This document shows, piece after piece, positions 16,700 to 24,833 of a DNA stretch of 33,942 nucleotides. A program made the position numbers and the translations under genes. The notes beneath the pieces were generated by a model. The model searched no databases and was not told where the DNA came from. It saw nothing but the letters and a program-made list of their open reading frames with translations. The stretch's first letter is position 1, and each line of letters opens with the position of its first letter. Origin of the DNA: Desulfovibrio sp. (lineage in GTDB: Bacteria; Desulfobacterota; Desulfovibrionia; Desulfovibrionales; Desulfovibrionaceae); NCBI GenBank assembly GCA_031288535.1, contig JAITRF010000093.1:1-33942 (forward strand), written 5' to 3'.

Positions 16700-18454
16700 A
16701 TGAGCCAGGAACAGCAGGATATTGTTGTTGACGATGGCAGGGCCAGATGGTCGGATCTGTGGAAAAAAGAGGATTACTGGGCGATATGGCTCGGCTTCGT
16801 CGTGATTCTGTTCGGCTATATCGTCTTTATCGCCCAGGGACCCGCCTCCTTTCGGGAGACGGTAGACAAATCCAACCGGATTATGGCGGCGGAATCCGCG
16901 AAAAACGAGGTCTTCAAAAGCATTGAGTACCTGACCGCGCAGGACGCCAAAAAGAAACTCCGCTCCCGCGACAGCGCGGCCGGCAAGTCCGTTTCCTGGT
17001 TTCTGACCAGACCCGGCCGCTGGAGCAGCAACCCTGCCGACTCCTTTTTTGTCTCCGGGGACACAGTCGCGGCCGCCAATGAAAAGGCCAAACCGGCGGC
17101 GGCCGAAGCCAAGGGAAAACTTGAAGCGGCCTTGAAAGAAGCGACTGCTGCCCAGCAGGCGGCCGACGGCGCCGGCCTGAAGAACGCCGAATTGAACGCC
17201 GACGCCGAAGCGAAAATTGCCGCCTGGCGTAAAGCTCAGGGTGCTTCGAGCAAGGCTGCCGGGGCGGCGTCGAAAAAGCCGGTCAACCTTATCCCCTCTC
17301 TTTTGAGCGCCCTGGCGGTAGGAATCGTTTTCTTCGGAATCGGCATCTGCTGCATGGGCGAGAATGTGGTCAAATTCGCCCTCGGGTTCGTCGGCGTCTT
17401 TGTGGCGGCCGTGCTGGCGTTCATGATGGGTGCCCAGTCCACCATGCATACCTACGGCATCGGATCAGAAGCCTGGGCCATCATCATCGGCATGCTCGTC
17501 GCCAACACGGTAGGCACGCCGAACTTTATCAAACCGGCCCTCAAGACGGAGTTCTACATCAAAACCGGTCTTGTCTGCCTCGGAGCGGAAGTTCTGATGG
17601 ACAAGATCGTGGCGATCGGCGGTCCCGGCATTTTCGTGGCCTGGGTGGTGACGCCCATCGTGCTCGTCCTGACCTTCATCTTCGGCCAGAAAGTGCTGAA
17701 AATGCCCTCAAAAACGCTGAACATCACCATCTCTGCCGATATGAGCGTGTGCGGCACCTCGGCGGCCATTGCGACAGCCGCCGCCTGCCGGGCCAAAAAA
17801 GAGGAGCTTACCTTGGCCCTCGGCCTTTCGCTGGTATTTACGGCCATCATGATGGTCGCCATGCCGGCCTTTATCAAGGCTGTGGGCATGCCTGACGTGC
17901 TCGGCGGCGCCTGGATCGGCGGCACGGTCGACTCCACCGGCGCGGTTGCGGCAGCCGGCGCCTTTATCAGTGATACGGCCATGTACGTGGCCGCCACCAT
18001 CAAGATGATCCAGAACGTGCTTATCGGCGTGACCGCCTTCGGCGTGGCCCTGTATTGGACCACCAAAGTGGAGCCCGAGGAAATGGGCATGACCGGGCGG
18101 AAGGTCAGCATAATGGAAATCTGGAACCGCTTCCCCAAATTCGTTATCGGTTTTCTCACCGCCTCCTTTTTTTGCTCTCTCGTCAGCGGCGGCCTCGGCA
18201 CGGACATGTCCAACGCCCTGGTCGGCCAGGGCCTTGTGGGCGGCCTGACCTCGCCCATGCGCAGCTGGTGCTTTGCCCTGGCCTTCACGTCCATCGGCCT
18301 GAGCACCAATTTCCGGGAGCTCGCCGTATACTTCAAGGGCGGAAAGCCTGTGCTCCTGTACGTATGCGGCCAGACCTTCAACCTCATCCTGACCCTGGCC
18401 ATGGCCTACGTCATGTTTTACAAGGTGTTTCCCGAGGTCACCGCGAAGATTTAG
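16700..18454 (+). CDS. YeiH-family putative sulfate/sulfite exporter with N-terminal extension
   Basis: A 584-residue membrane protein. The core (about 195-584) has the helices and motifs of the YeiH/putative sulfate exporter family (PF03601-type): GLVCLGAEVLMDKI, ISADMSVCGTSAAIATAAACRAKKEELTLALGLSLVFT, GAWIGGTVDSTGAVAAAGAF and FTSIGLSTNFREL. In front of the core is an extra helix (about 27-46) and then a 140-residue soluble Ala/Lys/Glu-rich region with coiled-coil character. The usual family length is near 350, so this extension is large. ATG 16700 is preceded by AGGAGG and is preferred over one seven codons earlier. Transport of a sulfur oxyanion is a family annotation only. Confidence 0.88.
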   Translation: MSQEQQDIVVDDGRARWSDLWKKEDYWAIWLGFVVILFGYIVFIAQGPASFRETVDKSNRIMAAESAKNEVFKSIEYLTAQDAKKKLRSRDSAAGKSVSWFLTRPGRWSSNPADSFFVSGDTVAAANEKAKPAAAEAKGKLEAALKEATAAQQAADGAGLKNAELNADAEAKIAAWRKAQGASSKAAGAASKKPVNLIPSLLSALAVGIVFFGIGICCMGENVVKFALGFVGVFVAAVLAFMMGAQSTMHTYGIGSEAWAIIIGMLVANTVGTPNFIKPALKTEFYIKTGLVCLGAEVLMDKIVAIGGPGIFVAWVVTPIVLVLTFIFGQKVLKMPSKTLNITISADMSVCGTSAAIATAAACRAKKEELTLALGLSLVFTAIMMVAMPAFIKAVGMPDVLGGAWIGGTVDSTGAVAAAGAFISDTAMYVAATIKMIQNVLIGVTAFGVALYWTTKVEPEEMGMTGRKVSIMEIWNRFPKFVIGFLTASFFCSLVSGGLGTDMSNALVGQGLVGGLTSPMRSWCFALAFTSIGLSTNFRELAVYFKGGKPVLLYVCGQTFNLILTLAMAYVMFYKVFPEVTAKI

Positions 18455-18510
18455 GTAAACGACGTAATAACCTCACCTTGCAAAACCGGGACGGCCACGC
18501 GTTTCCGGAC

Positions 18511-18542
18511 GGCAAACGCCGTGAGAATTCACGGCGTTTGCC
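18511..18542 (+). terminator. Strong hairpin after the YeiH-family gene
   Basis: GGCAAACGCCGTGA (18511-18524) and its exact complement at 18529-18542 form a 14-bp stem with a GAAT loop. It sits 57 bases after the YeiH stop and 15 bases before the next start. No T-tract follows, so it may be a processing or partial-termination hairpin rather than a full intrinsic terminator. Confidence 0.5.
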
Positions 18543-18557
18543 CGATACGAGGCCCGC

Positions 18558-18866
18558 ATGCTGAACGCTTTCTCCGTACACGCGCAACCGTCCTGTCCGG
18601 ACAGCCCGCTATCCCCTCCCGGCCGGCCCGGCAGACTGCTGCGCCTCTGCCTGGCCTTGGGGGCCCTCACCTTTGTCATGTACGTTCTGGCTCCTTTGGC
18701 AATCGCCCTGCTCCCCCCCCTGCGTGATTATGACCGGGTAGTCAGGGAAACCGGCATCATGCCCGGCGCTCTGTACTACAGCGACGTTCCCCAGACCGTA
18801 GACGGAGAATTCAACAACCGTGACGCCATCCGCTTTCGCGTCCGGGCGGCGGAAAAATCCAGATGA
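18558..18866 (+). CDS. Small single-pass membrane protein of unknown function
   Basis: A 102-residue protein with a polar N-terminus, one hydrophobic helix (about 28-53) and a short soluble tail reading DYDRVVRETGIMPGALYYSDVPQTVDGEFNNRDAIRF. GAGG lies six bases before the ATG. GC-rich codon use and the structured hydrophilic tail suggest a real gene. I do not recognise the family. It follows the YeiH-family gene across a strong hairpin, so its expression may be reduced relative to that gene. A partner role for the transporter is possible but unproven. Confidence 0.55.
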   Translation: MLNAFSVHAQPSCPDSPLSPPGRPGRLLRLCLALGALTFVMYVLAPLAIALLPPLRDYDRVVRETGIMPGALYYSDVPQTVDGEFNNRDAIRFRVRAAEKSR

Positions 18867-18906
18867 CATTTCCGCATTCCGGGATTGCCGACTTTTTTTC
18901 GGGACA

Positions 18907-18934
18907 TTGACAAAACCGGAATATAAGATGTAGT
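18907..18934 (+). promoter_or_regulatory. Candidate promoter for the DUF177-rpmF-plsX-fab run
   Basis: A perfect TTGACA (18907-18912) is followed by a 16-base spacer and TGTAGT (18929-18934), four of six matches to TATAAT. It lies about 45 bases before the DUF177 start and after the end of the small membrane protein. The good -35 and position make it the best promoter candidate for the long downstream run. Confidence 0.5.
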
Positions 18935-18980
18935 GAAGCCGGGCTCGGAATGAGCGTCTCAAGCTTTGGCGGGATCGGAC

Positions 18981-19643
18981 ATGGACGGCGGCTGGATAGG
19001 ATTGCAAAGCGTTCCCTCTGGGGGGAAGACCTTTATTTTCGAGAACCCGGCTGTCTGGAGCGAACCTTTGAAGGAATTCGCCATCCCTTGTCTGGTCCTT
19101 GAGCCTCTGCGGGCGGAAATATTCGTTCTGCCACAGGATGACGGCGTGCTTTTTCAGGGGCGACTCAAAGGACGGGTAGCCCTGCCCTGCGATCGTTGCG
19201 CCGACGACGCCGTGGTGGACCTGGATTACGGGTTTGACGAGTTCGAGCCGTATCCGCCTTTGGCCTTGCGCGTGGCGGCAGCCGTTACGGAGCGCGGGAC
19301 GCCGGAAAAACACGGTTTTGCCGGTGGTCGGCGCGTCGATTACGCGCAGGACGAGGCCTGCGAGGATACGGAGGTCATCCGCGCGACTCCATGCGGACGG
19401 GGCATCGAGATAAACCCCGCCGCCCTGGCCTGGGAAGAATTTGTGCTCGCGCTTCCGGCGAAGCCCCTGTGCAGAAACGATTGCCGCGGTCTGTGTCCGG
19501 TCTGCGGCAAAAACAACAACCGTGAACTCTGCTCCTGCGCGAACGAAGGCGCGGACCCTCGCCTGGACGTCCTGCGCGGGATCAAAGTGGAGAAGGAAGG
19601 CGGCAACCCCGCAAGGAAACGAAATGGCCGTTCAGCAAAATAA
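18981..19643 (+). CDS. DUF177/YceD-family protein
   Basis: A 220-residue protein of the YceD (DUF177) family, nearly always encoded before rpmF. Recognisable parts are the CDRC motif in [12 protein letters not shown] and the C-terminal [23 protein letters not shown], probably a zinc site. In plants and bacteria the family is tied to 23S rRNA accumulation or ribosome biogenesis; the exact role is unsettled. ATG 18981 is chosen, with only a weak GGA-type ribosome-binding site; an in-frame TTG at 18966 is an alternative. The end overlaps rpmF by 20 bases. Confidence 0.88.
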   Translation: MDGGWIGLQSVPSGGKTFIFENPAVWSEPLKEFAIPCLVLEPLRAEIFVLPQDDGVLFQGRLKGRVALPCDRCADDAVVDLDYGFDEFEPYPPLALRVAAAVTERGTPEKHGFAGGRRVDYAQDEACEDTEVIRATPCGRGIEINPAALAWEEFVLALPAKPLCRNDCRGLCPVCGKNNNRELCSCANEGADPRLDVLRGIKVEKEGGNPARKRNGRSAK

Positions 19644-19800
19644 AAAATCCAAATCCAAAAAAGGGATGCGCCGCTCCCATCACCATGTTCCCGTTCCCGC
19701 GCTTGTGCTTTGCAAATGCGGCAACCCGACCAGGCCGCACGCGCTGTGCCCTGTCTGCGGAACTTATCGCGGACGGGAATACGCCCCCGCGACGGAATAG
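19624..19800 (+). CDS. rpmF: 50S ribosomal protein L32
   Basis: A 58-residue basic protein, normal for L32. It begins [19 protein letters not shown] and carries two cysteine pairs (CKC at 30-32, CPVC at 42-45) that make a zinc ribbon, the C+ form of L32. AAGGAAA lies just upstream of the ATG. It overlaps the end of DUF177 by 20 bases and plsX begins three bases after its stop, the classic rpmF-plsX arrangement. Confidence 0.97.
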   Translation: MAVQQNKKSKSKKGMRRSHHHVPVPALVLCKCGNPTRPHALCPVCGTYRGREYAPATE

Positions 19801-19802
19801 GA

Positions 19803-20849
19803 ATGTCGCGCGATTCTCCGGTCATAGCGGTGGACGTGATGGGGGGAGACTTCGGCCCATCCGTCGTCGTCCCCGGAGCGTTGGACGCCGCCCGCAAAGG
19901 CGGCTTCACCGTACTTCTGGCCGGAGACAAAGACATTGTGGGCAAAGAACTGGGCAAACACGACTGCAAAGGCGTTTCCTGCGATCTCGTCCACGCCTCC
20001 GAGGTCGCCCTCATGGGGGAAAAGCCCTCGGAAGTACTGCGCCGCAAGAAAGACTCCTCCATCCAGGTGGCCTGCCGTCTGGTCAAGGAAGGCAAAGCGC
20101 AGGGCGTGGTCAGCCCCGGACATTCCGGGGCAAGCGTGGCCTGCGGCATGTTCATAATGGGGCGGATGCCCGGCATAGACCGCCCCGCCCTGGTTTCCGT
20201 CCTGCCTTCGGAAAAGCGGCCCACTGTGGTTCTGGACGTGGGAGCGAACGTGGACAGCAAGGCGTACCACCTGCTCCAGTTCGGCCTGATGGGCGACGCC
20301 TTCGCAAAAACGATCCTGGAACGCCCGCATCCGACCATCGGCCTGCTCTCCATCGGCGAGGAAGAGGGAAAGGGAAACACCCTGGTCAAAGAAGCCTATG
20401 ACCTCTTCAAACTCGTGCGCAACGTCAATTTCGTCGGCAACGTGGAGGGTCGGGACATTTTTACGGGAGATGTGGACGTCATCGTCTGCGACGGCTTTGT
20501 GGGCAACGTGGCCCTGAAACTCTCGGAAGGCCTTTCCACCTCCCTCTCGCGTATACTCAAACGGGAACTGTTGAACAGCACGCTTGCGGCGAAAATAGGC
20601 TCCCTCCTGTCCAAAGGCGCTTTCGCCCGCTTCGCGCGCTTTGTGGATTACGCGGAGTATGGCGGAGCGCCCCTGCTTGGCCTCCAGGGCATCGTGATCG
20701 TCTGCCACGGGCGCTCGAATCCCAAAGCCGTAAGCAACGCGGTCAAAATGGCCGCCGCCTTTGTGAGCAGAAACACCAACGAACGCTTGAGCGCCAATAT
20801 TTCAGCCAACGAAGAGCTGAACCGCTTCGGCAAGGCCGTAAAAGCCTGA
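19803..20849 (+). CDS. plsX: Phosphate acyltransferase PlsX
   Basis: A 348-residue peripheral membrane enzyme that turns acyl-ACP and phosphate into acyl-phosphate, the donor for PlsY in phospholipid synthesis. Typical motifs are VIAVDVMGGDFGPSVVVPGAL at the start, GVVSPGHSGASVACGMFIMGR, VLDVGANVD, FVGNVEGRDIFTGDVDVIVCDGFVGNVALK, and LLGLQGIVIVCHGRSNPKAVSNAVK near the end. The ATG at 19803 gives the conserved N-terminus; the frame is open further upstream only because it overlaps rpmF. Length is as expected. Confidence 0.97.
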   Translation: MSRDSPVIAVDVMGGDFGPSVVVPGALDAARKGGFTVLLAGDKDIVGKELGKHDCKGVSCDLVHASEVALMGEKPSEVLRRKKDSSIQVACRLVKEGKAQGVVSPGHSGASVACGMFIMGRMPGIDRPALVSVLPSEKRPTVVLDVGANVDSKAYHLLQFGLMGDAFAKTILERPHPTIGLLSIGEEEGKGNTLVKEAYDLFKLVRNVNFVGNVEGRDIFTGDVDVIVCDGFVGNVALKLSEGLSTSLSRILKRELLNSTLAAKIGSLLSKGAFARFARFVDYAEYGGAPLLGLQGIVIVCHGRSNPKAVSNAVKMAAAFVSRNTNERLSANISANEELNRFGKAVKA

Positions 20850-20901
20850 GGCGGAACCCGCGCGCCTTTTATCCCCGACAGCAAGGAGCAGACCCGGCAT
20901 T

Positions 20902-21909
20902 ATGACGACATATTCCTCCATAGGCGGATACGGTTTCGCCGTTCCGCCGAAAGTGCGCGAAAACTCTTATTTCACGGAAAAAACCGGCGTGAGCGAAGAA
21001 TGGATAGTCTCGCGCACCGGCATATCCGCAAGACGTGTGCTTGAAAACGGGCAGACGGGAAGCGATCTCGCAAAGGACGCCGCCCTGATGGCTCTAGAGG
21101 ACTGCGGGCGCGGGGCAACGGAAGTGACCCACATCCTCTACGCGACCTGCACCCCGGATTCCATGTGCCCGTCCACGGCCTGCGCGCTTGCGCACAAACT
21201 GGGCATAAAAGGCGTTATGGCGGTGGACGTGAACGCGGCCTGCTCCGGGTTCATCAACTGCCTTGAACTGGCGGACGGGCTCGCGGCGCGCGATCCCCTT
21301 GCCTGCGTGCTTCTGGTGGCCGCCGAAAGCCTTTTCCATCGCTGCAATGTCGAAGACGTCTCCACGGCCGTGCTTTTCGGGGACGGAGCCGGAGCCGTGG
21401 TCGTCGAAGGCCGGCAGGCCGCCGCCACCGCGCACCGGCTCCCCAAAGCCGACCTGGTGGACGTGCTGCTCGGTTCGGACGGCAGCCAGGGAAACCTCCT
21501 GCTCATGGACGGGGGCTTCGCGTCCCTGCCGTATAAACTCGGCGAGCCGGTCGGTCCGGAGTATTTCATCCGCATGAACGGAGGGCTGGTGTTCAAAAAC
21601 GCCGTGCGCCGCCTTGCGGAGAGTTGCGCGGAGATCCTCAAGCGCAACGGATACGGAGTGGAACAGGTCGACCTCTTTGTCCCGCATCAGGCCAACCTGC
21701 GCATCATCGAGGCCGTGGGGTCGAGACTGGGCATAGAGAAAGAGAAGGTGTTCCTCAACGTACACAAATACGGCAACACTTCGGCGGCCTCCGTGCCCAT
21801 CGCCCTGGGCGAGGCCCTGCGTGAAGGGCGCATCCGCGAAGGAATGCTGGTGCTGGTCAGCACCTTCGGCGGAGGACTGACCTGGGGTTCGGCCCTGTTG
21901 AAATTTTAG
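20902..21909 (+). CDS. fabH: 3-oxoacyl-ACP synthase III
   Basis: A 335-residue condensing enzyme that starts fatty acid synthesis from an acyl-CoA and malonyl-ACP. The Cys-His-Asn triad is visible: C114 in NAACSGF, H262 in VPHQANLRII and N292 in KYGNTSAAS. The N-terminus SIGGYGFAVPP...WIVSRTGISARRV is standard. It lies 52 bases after plsX. The TAG stop is also the first base of structured repeat copy B. fabD is not found between fabH and fabG, unlike in many bacteria. Confidence 0.97.
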   Translation: MTTYSSIGGYGFAVPPKVRENSYFTEKTGVSEEWIVSRTGISARRVLENGQTGSDLAKDAALMALEDCGRGATEVTHILYATCTPDSMCPSTACALAHKLGIKGVMAVDVNAACSGFINCLELADGLAARDPLACVLLVAAESLFHRCNVEDVSTAVLFGDGAGAVVVEGRQAAATAHRLPKADLVDVLLGSDGSQGNLLLMDGGFASLPYKLGEPVGPEYFIRMNGGLVFKNAVRRLAESCAEILKRNGYGVEQVDLFVPHQANLRIIEAVGSRLGIEKEKVFLNVHKYGNTSAASVPIALGEALREGRIREGMLVLVSTFGGGLTWGSALLKF

Positions 21910-22035
21910 GGCATTTTGTCAGCGAAAGTATCTTTCCGATAGAATGCCCCGACGGTGTGAAGCGAAGCGTAACACCGTTCGCTGGATTGGCGCAGGCGGG
22001 CTGCGCCCGCCGTCAGGCGACAAGCGCAAAATGCC
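21909..22035 (+). repeat. Structured intergenic repeat, full-length copy B (fabH to fabG gap)
   Basis: Begins at the last G of the fabH TAG. The terminal hairpin has arms GGGCATTTT (21909-21917) and AGAATGCCC (21941-21949), with inner stem GAAAG/CTTTC (21924-21928, 21932-21936). In copy A the second pair is A-T where here it is G-C, a compensatory change. The core at 21951-22002 matches copy A at 50 of 52 positions. A GGCGGGC-TGC-GCCCGCC hairpin and the end box AAGCGCAAAATGCC (22022-22035) follow. Confidence 0.8.
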
Positions 22036-22068
22036 AGAGCAGTTTAACTTTGAAATTTGGACCGCTCT

Positions 22069-22156
22069 GCAAGGATTTGTTCGCAAATCCCTGCCGCGAA
22101 ATGCTTGCAGGCGAGCTTCTCTCGCCGTTAAGCAAGCATTTCAAGCGTAAAATGCC
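22069..22156 (+). repeat. Structured repeat module C (fabH to fabG gap)
   Basis: Two hairpins follow copy B. GCAAGGATTTG (22069-22079) pairs with CAAATCCCTGC (22084-22094) around TTCG. Then GAAATGCTTGC (22098-22108) pairs with GCAAGCATTTC (22132-22142), enclosing GGCGAG/CTCGCC (22110-22115, 22121-22126). The module closes with the end box AAGCGTAAAATGCC (22143-22156), shared with copies A and B. The rest of the fabH-fabG gap to 22215 holds only the fabG ribosome-binding site. Confidence 0.75.
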
Positions 22157-22215
22157 TATAGAGAACGGATCAACTTTGAAAATACGCTCTGTGCGGAACA
22201 CATGCAGGAAGGAAA

Positions 22216-22959
22216 ATGAGCGAAAATAATCTTACCGCCATTGTCACCGGCGCCTCACGCGGGATAGGCAGACGCATCGCGCAAACCCTCGGAACGGCCG
22301 GCTACCAGGTCTATCTGACCTATGCAAGCCAGGCGGCGCAGGCCGAGGCCGTTGCGGAAGAAATCAGGTCCGCCGGGGGCAGGGCCAAAGCCTTCAGGCT
22401 GGACCTCGGAGACGCCAAAGCCGTCGCCGCCTTCTTCTCCTCGGAGATCAAAGACAGGACGGATTTGCACGTCCTGGTGAACAACGCCGGCATCACCGCG
22501 GATTCCCTGCTTATCAGCATGAAGGACGAAGACTTTGACAAAGTGCTGGATGTTGATTTAAAAGGCGCTTTCATATGCACGCGCGAGGCCGCCAGGATCA
22601 TGATCCGGCGCAGGGCGGGACGCATTGTGAACATAGCGTCCGTAGTGGGGCTGACCGGCAACCCCGGGCAGGCGAATTACAGCGCCGCCAAGGCCGGACT
22701 CATCGGGCTGACCAAAACGGCGGCCAAAGAACTCGCCGGACGTAAAATTACGGTCAACGCCGTGGCTCCGGGATTTATAGAAACCGATATGACCGGCGCT
22801 TTGCCGGAAAACGTCAAGGCGCAGTATCTGCAAACCATCCCGCTCAAACGCTTCGGAACGCCTGAAGATGTCGCCGCGGCGGTTCTTTTTCTCGTTTCGG
22901 ATCAGGCAGGATATATCACGGGACAAGTATTGTCTGTAAACGGCGGTCTCCACTGCTGA
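22216..22959 (+). CDS. fabG: 3-oxoacyl-ACP reductase
   Basis: A 247-residue short-chain dehydrogenase that reduces 3-oxoacyl-ACP with NADPH in fatty acid elongation. Seen are the cofactor motif TGASRGIGR (11-19), NNAGIT, and the catalytic triad S142, Y155 and K159 (in NIASVVG and NYSAAKAG). The C-terminus [14 protein letters not shown] is typical of FabG. AGGAAGGAAA lies before the ATG. It is separated from fabH by about 300 bases of repeats, so it may have its own expression control, but no clear promoter is seen. Confidence 0.96.
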   Translation: MSENNLTAIVTGASRGIGRRIAQTLGTAGYQVYLTYASQAAQAEAVAEEIRSAGGRAKAFRLDLGDAKAVAAFFSSEIKDRTDLHVLVNNAGITADSLLISMKDEDFDKVLDVDLKGAFICTREAARIMIRRRAGRIVNIASVVGLTGNPGQANYSAAKAGLIGLTKTAAKELAGRKITVNAVAPGFIETDMTGALPENVKAQYLQTIPLKRFGTPEDVAAAVLFLVSDQAGYITGQVLSVNGGLHC

Positions 22960-23004
22960 ACTCGAACCTTAACCGGCTTGCCGCCGCAACAATCTGGAGG
23001 ACAC

Positions 23005-23238
23005 ATGTCTGTTGAAGCCAAAGTGCAAAAAATTATCATGGATCAACTGGGAGTTTCCGCTGACGAGATCCATCCGGAGGCTTCCTTTGTGGAGGACCTG
23101 GGGGCGGATTCCCTTGACCTTACGGAACTGATCATGGCCATGGAAGAGGAATTTTCCCTGGAAATCGACGACGAGGAAGCCCAGAAGCTCCTCAAGGTAA
23201 AGGATGCCGTTGCCTACGTTGAAAAGCACGCCAAGTAA
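23005..23238 (+). CDS. acpP: Acyl carrier protein
   Basis: A 77-residue acidic protein. S36 in [18 protein letters not shown] is the site for the phosphopantetheine arm that carries growing acyl chains. [11 protein letters not shown] at the start and DAVAYVEKH at the end are family-typical. GGAGG lies just before ATG 23005; an in-frame ATG nine codons earlier lacks one. It follows fabG by 45 bases. Confidence 0.97.
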   Translation: MSVEAKVQKIIMDQLGVSADEIHPEASFVEDLGADSLDLTELIMAMEEEFSLEIDDEEAQKLLKVKDAVAYVEKHAK

Positions 23239-23370
23239 GCCCCGCCTGACACAACCCCTGTCTTGCGGCGAGCGGCGCCGTGTCAAGGGCTGCGCCGCGC
23301 GCCTGCGCGCTTTGGCGCCCGCAAGGCTCCGGGCGGCCTTTTTTGAAACAGTCAACGCCTCAAACAGTCG

Positions 23371-23458
23371 CCTGCCGGCGGGCGAAGCCCGCTTGCGCCT
23401 GTTCGGCGGCAAGGATTTGAAAACAAATCCTTGCGGGCATTTCAAGTGTGAAATGCCC
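23371..23458 (+). repeat. Structured repeat module D (acpP to fabF gap)
   Basis: Three hairpins stand in a row. GCGGGC/GCCCGC with a GAA loop (23378-23392). GCAAGGATTTG (23409-23419) with CAAATCCTTGC (23424-23434), loop AAAA. GGGCATTTCA (23435-23444) with TGAAATGCCC (23449-23458), loop AGTG. The second uses the same left arm as module C but has a perfectly complementary right arm. It ends 24 bases before fabF. The rest of the gap (23239-23370) is GC-rich with no gene. Confidence 0.7.
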
Positions 23459-23482
23459 CAACCCTTTTGAGGAACACCGGAT

Positions 23483-24730
23483 ATGACCAGAAAACGCGTG
23501 GTGATAACCGGGCTCTCGGCGCTTTCTCCCATTGGCGGAAACGTTGCCGAATCCTGGGACAATCTTCTTGCCGGCAAATCGGGCATAGCGCCGATAACGC
23601 TTTTCGACGCCGGCGGTTTCGCCGCGCGCATAGCCGGCGAGGTAAAAAATTTCGACCCCGAAGCTTACGGCCTGCCGGCCAAACAGGCCAAACGCATGGA
23701 CCGCTTCGCGCAATTCGCGGTGTCCGCCGCGCTCATGCTGCTGAAAGACGCAGGGTTCGCCGTCAATGATGAAAACGCCGAGGACGTTTCCGTTATTCTC
23801 GGGATCGGGCTCGGCGGCCTGAAAACCATTGAAGATTTCCACTCCCGGCTGCTTGAGGCCGGGCCAGGCAAAATTTCCCCCTTCATGATCCCCATGCTCA
23901 TTTCAAACATGGGGCCGGGGCAGGTTTCCATTTTCACGGGCGCAAGGGGCGAGAACGTGGTCGCGACCAGCGCCTGCGCGTCGGCCCTGCACGCAATCGG
24001 CTACGCCTATACGGAAATTCTTCTCGGAAGAACCGCTTACGCCATCACCGGCGGGGTGGAATCCGTGATAACCCCCATGGGCATATCCGGGTTCACCGCC
24101 TTGAAAGCCCTCTGTACGGCCAACGAGAACCCGGAAAAAGCCTCCCGCCCCTTTGATCTCAACCGCAGCGGCTTCGTGATGGGCGAAGGCGCGGCCATGC
24201 TCTTTATGGAGAGTCTGGAATCCGCGCAAAAACGCGGCGCGAAAATCTATGCGGAGATAGTGGGCTTCGGCGCGACCGGCGACGCCTTTCACATGACCGC
24301 TCCGCGCGACGACGGCGAAGGCATGGCCGGGGCCATGCGCAGGGCCGTCGCCGACGCAGGGCTGACCCCGGACGCGGTCGGACATATAAACGCCCACGGC
24401 ACCTCCACCCCCCTCAACGACATCGCCGAAACCAGGGCCATCAAGAACGTCTTCGGGAAAAGGGCCTACGACATACCCATCTGTGCCAACAAAAGCCAAA
24501 TCGGCCACCTGCTCGGGGCGGCCGGGGGCATGGAGAGCGCGTTCACCATACTCGCGCTGCAAACCGGCATCATTCCGGGGACGATAAACCATGAAACGCC
24601 GGACCCGGAATGCGATCTGAACTACATGACGACCGGGCCGAAAAAGATCCAGGCCGAATACGCGCTGTGCAATTCCTTCGGCTTCGGCGGCACCAACGCC
24701 TGCATTCTGTACAGGCATTGGGCCGGATAG
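23483..24730 (+). CDS. fabF: 3-oxoacyl-ACP synthase II
   Basis: A 415-residue condensing enzyme for fatty acid chain elongation. The active-site Cys is C165 in VATSACASALHAIG, and the two histidines are in NAHGTSTPLND and NKSQIGHLLGAAGG. It opens RKRVVITGLSALSPIGGN, as FabF proteins do, and ends NSFGFGGTNACILYRHW. TTGAGGA precedes the ATG. It is separated from acpP by a 244-base repeat-bearing gap. Confidence 0.97.
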   Translation: MTRKRVVITGLSALSPIGGNVAESWDNLLAGKSGIAPITLFDAGGFAARIAGEVKNFDPEAYGLPAKQAKRMDRFAQFAVSAALMLLKDAGFAVNDENAEDVSVILGIGLGGLKTIEDFHSRLLEAGPGKISPFMIPMLISNMGPGQVSIFTGARGENVVATSACASALHAIGYAYTEILLGRTAYAITGGVESVITPMGISGFTALKALCTANENPEKASRPFDLNRSGFVMGEGAAMLFMESLESAQKRGAKIYAEIVGFGATGDAFHMTAPRDDGEGMAGAMRRAVADAGLTPDAVGHINAHGTSTPLNDIAETRAIKNVFGKRAYDIPICANKSQIGHLLGAAGGMESAFTILALQTGIIPGTINHETPDPECDLNYMTTGPKKIQAEYALCNSFGFGGTNACILYRHWAG

Positions 24731-24740
24731 GCCCGGCTTC

Positions 24741-24754
24741 AAGCGGCGCCGCTT
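24741..24754. other. Perfect palindrome in the fabF to glyA gap
   Basis: AAGCGGCGCCGCTT is self-complementary over 14 bases. It is followed by a second, imperfect GC-rich inverted repeat (24751-24770). Together they may act as an RNA hairpin or protein site between two co-directional genes. There is no T-tract. Confidence 0.35.
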
Positions 24755-24833
24755 TCCCGGCGGGCAAAGCCAATCCGCCCGGCATAACGGGTTCCATCTC
24801 TGTCCCGGCTGAATATCAACAAGGATATTTGTC

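Noticed and set aside
16377-16703. 108-codon plus-strand frame before the YeiH-family gene
   Set aside because: No ribosome-binding site, no recognisable domain, and it runs over the true start and Shine-Dalgarno of the transporter.
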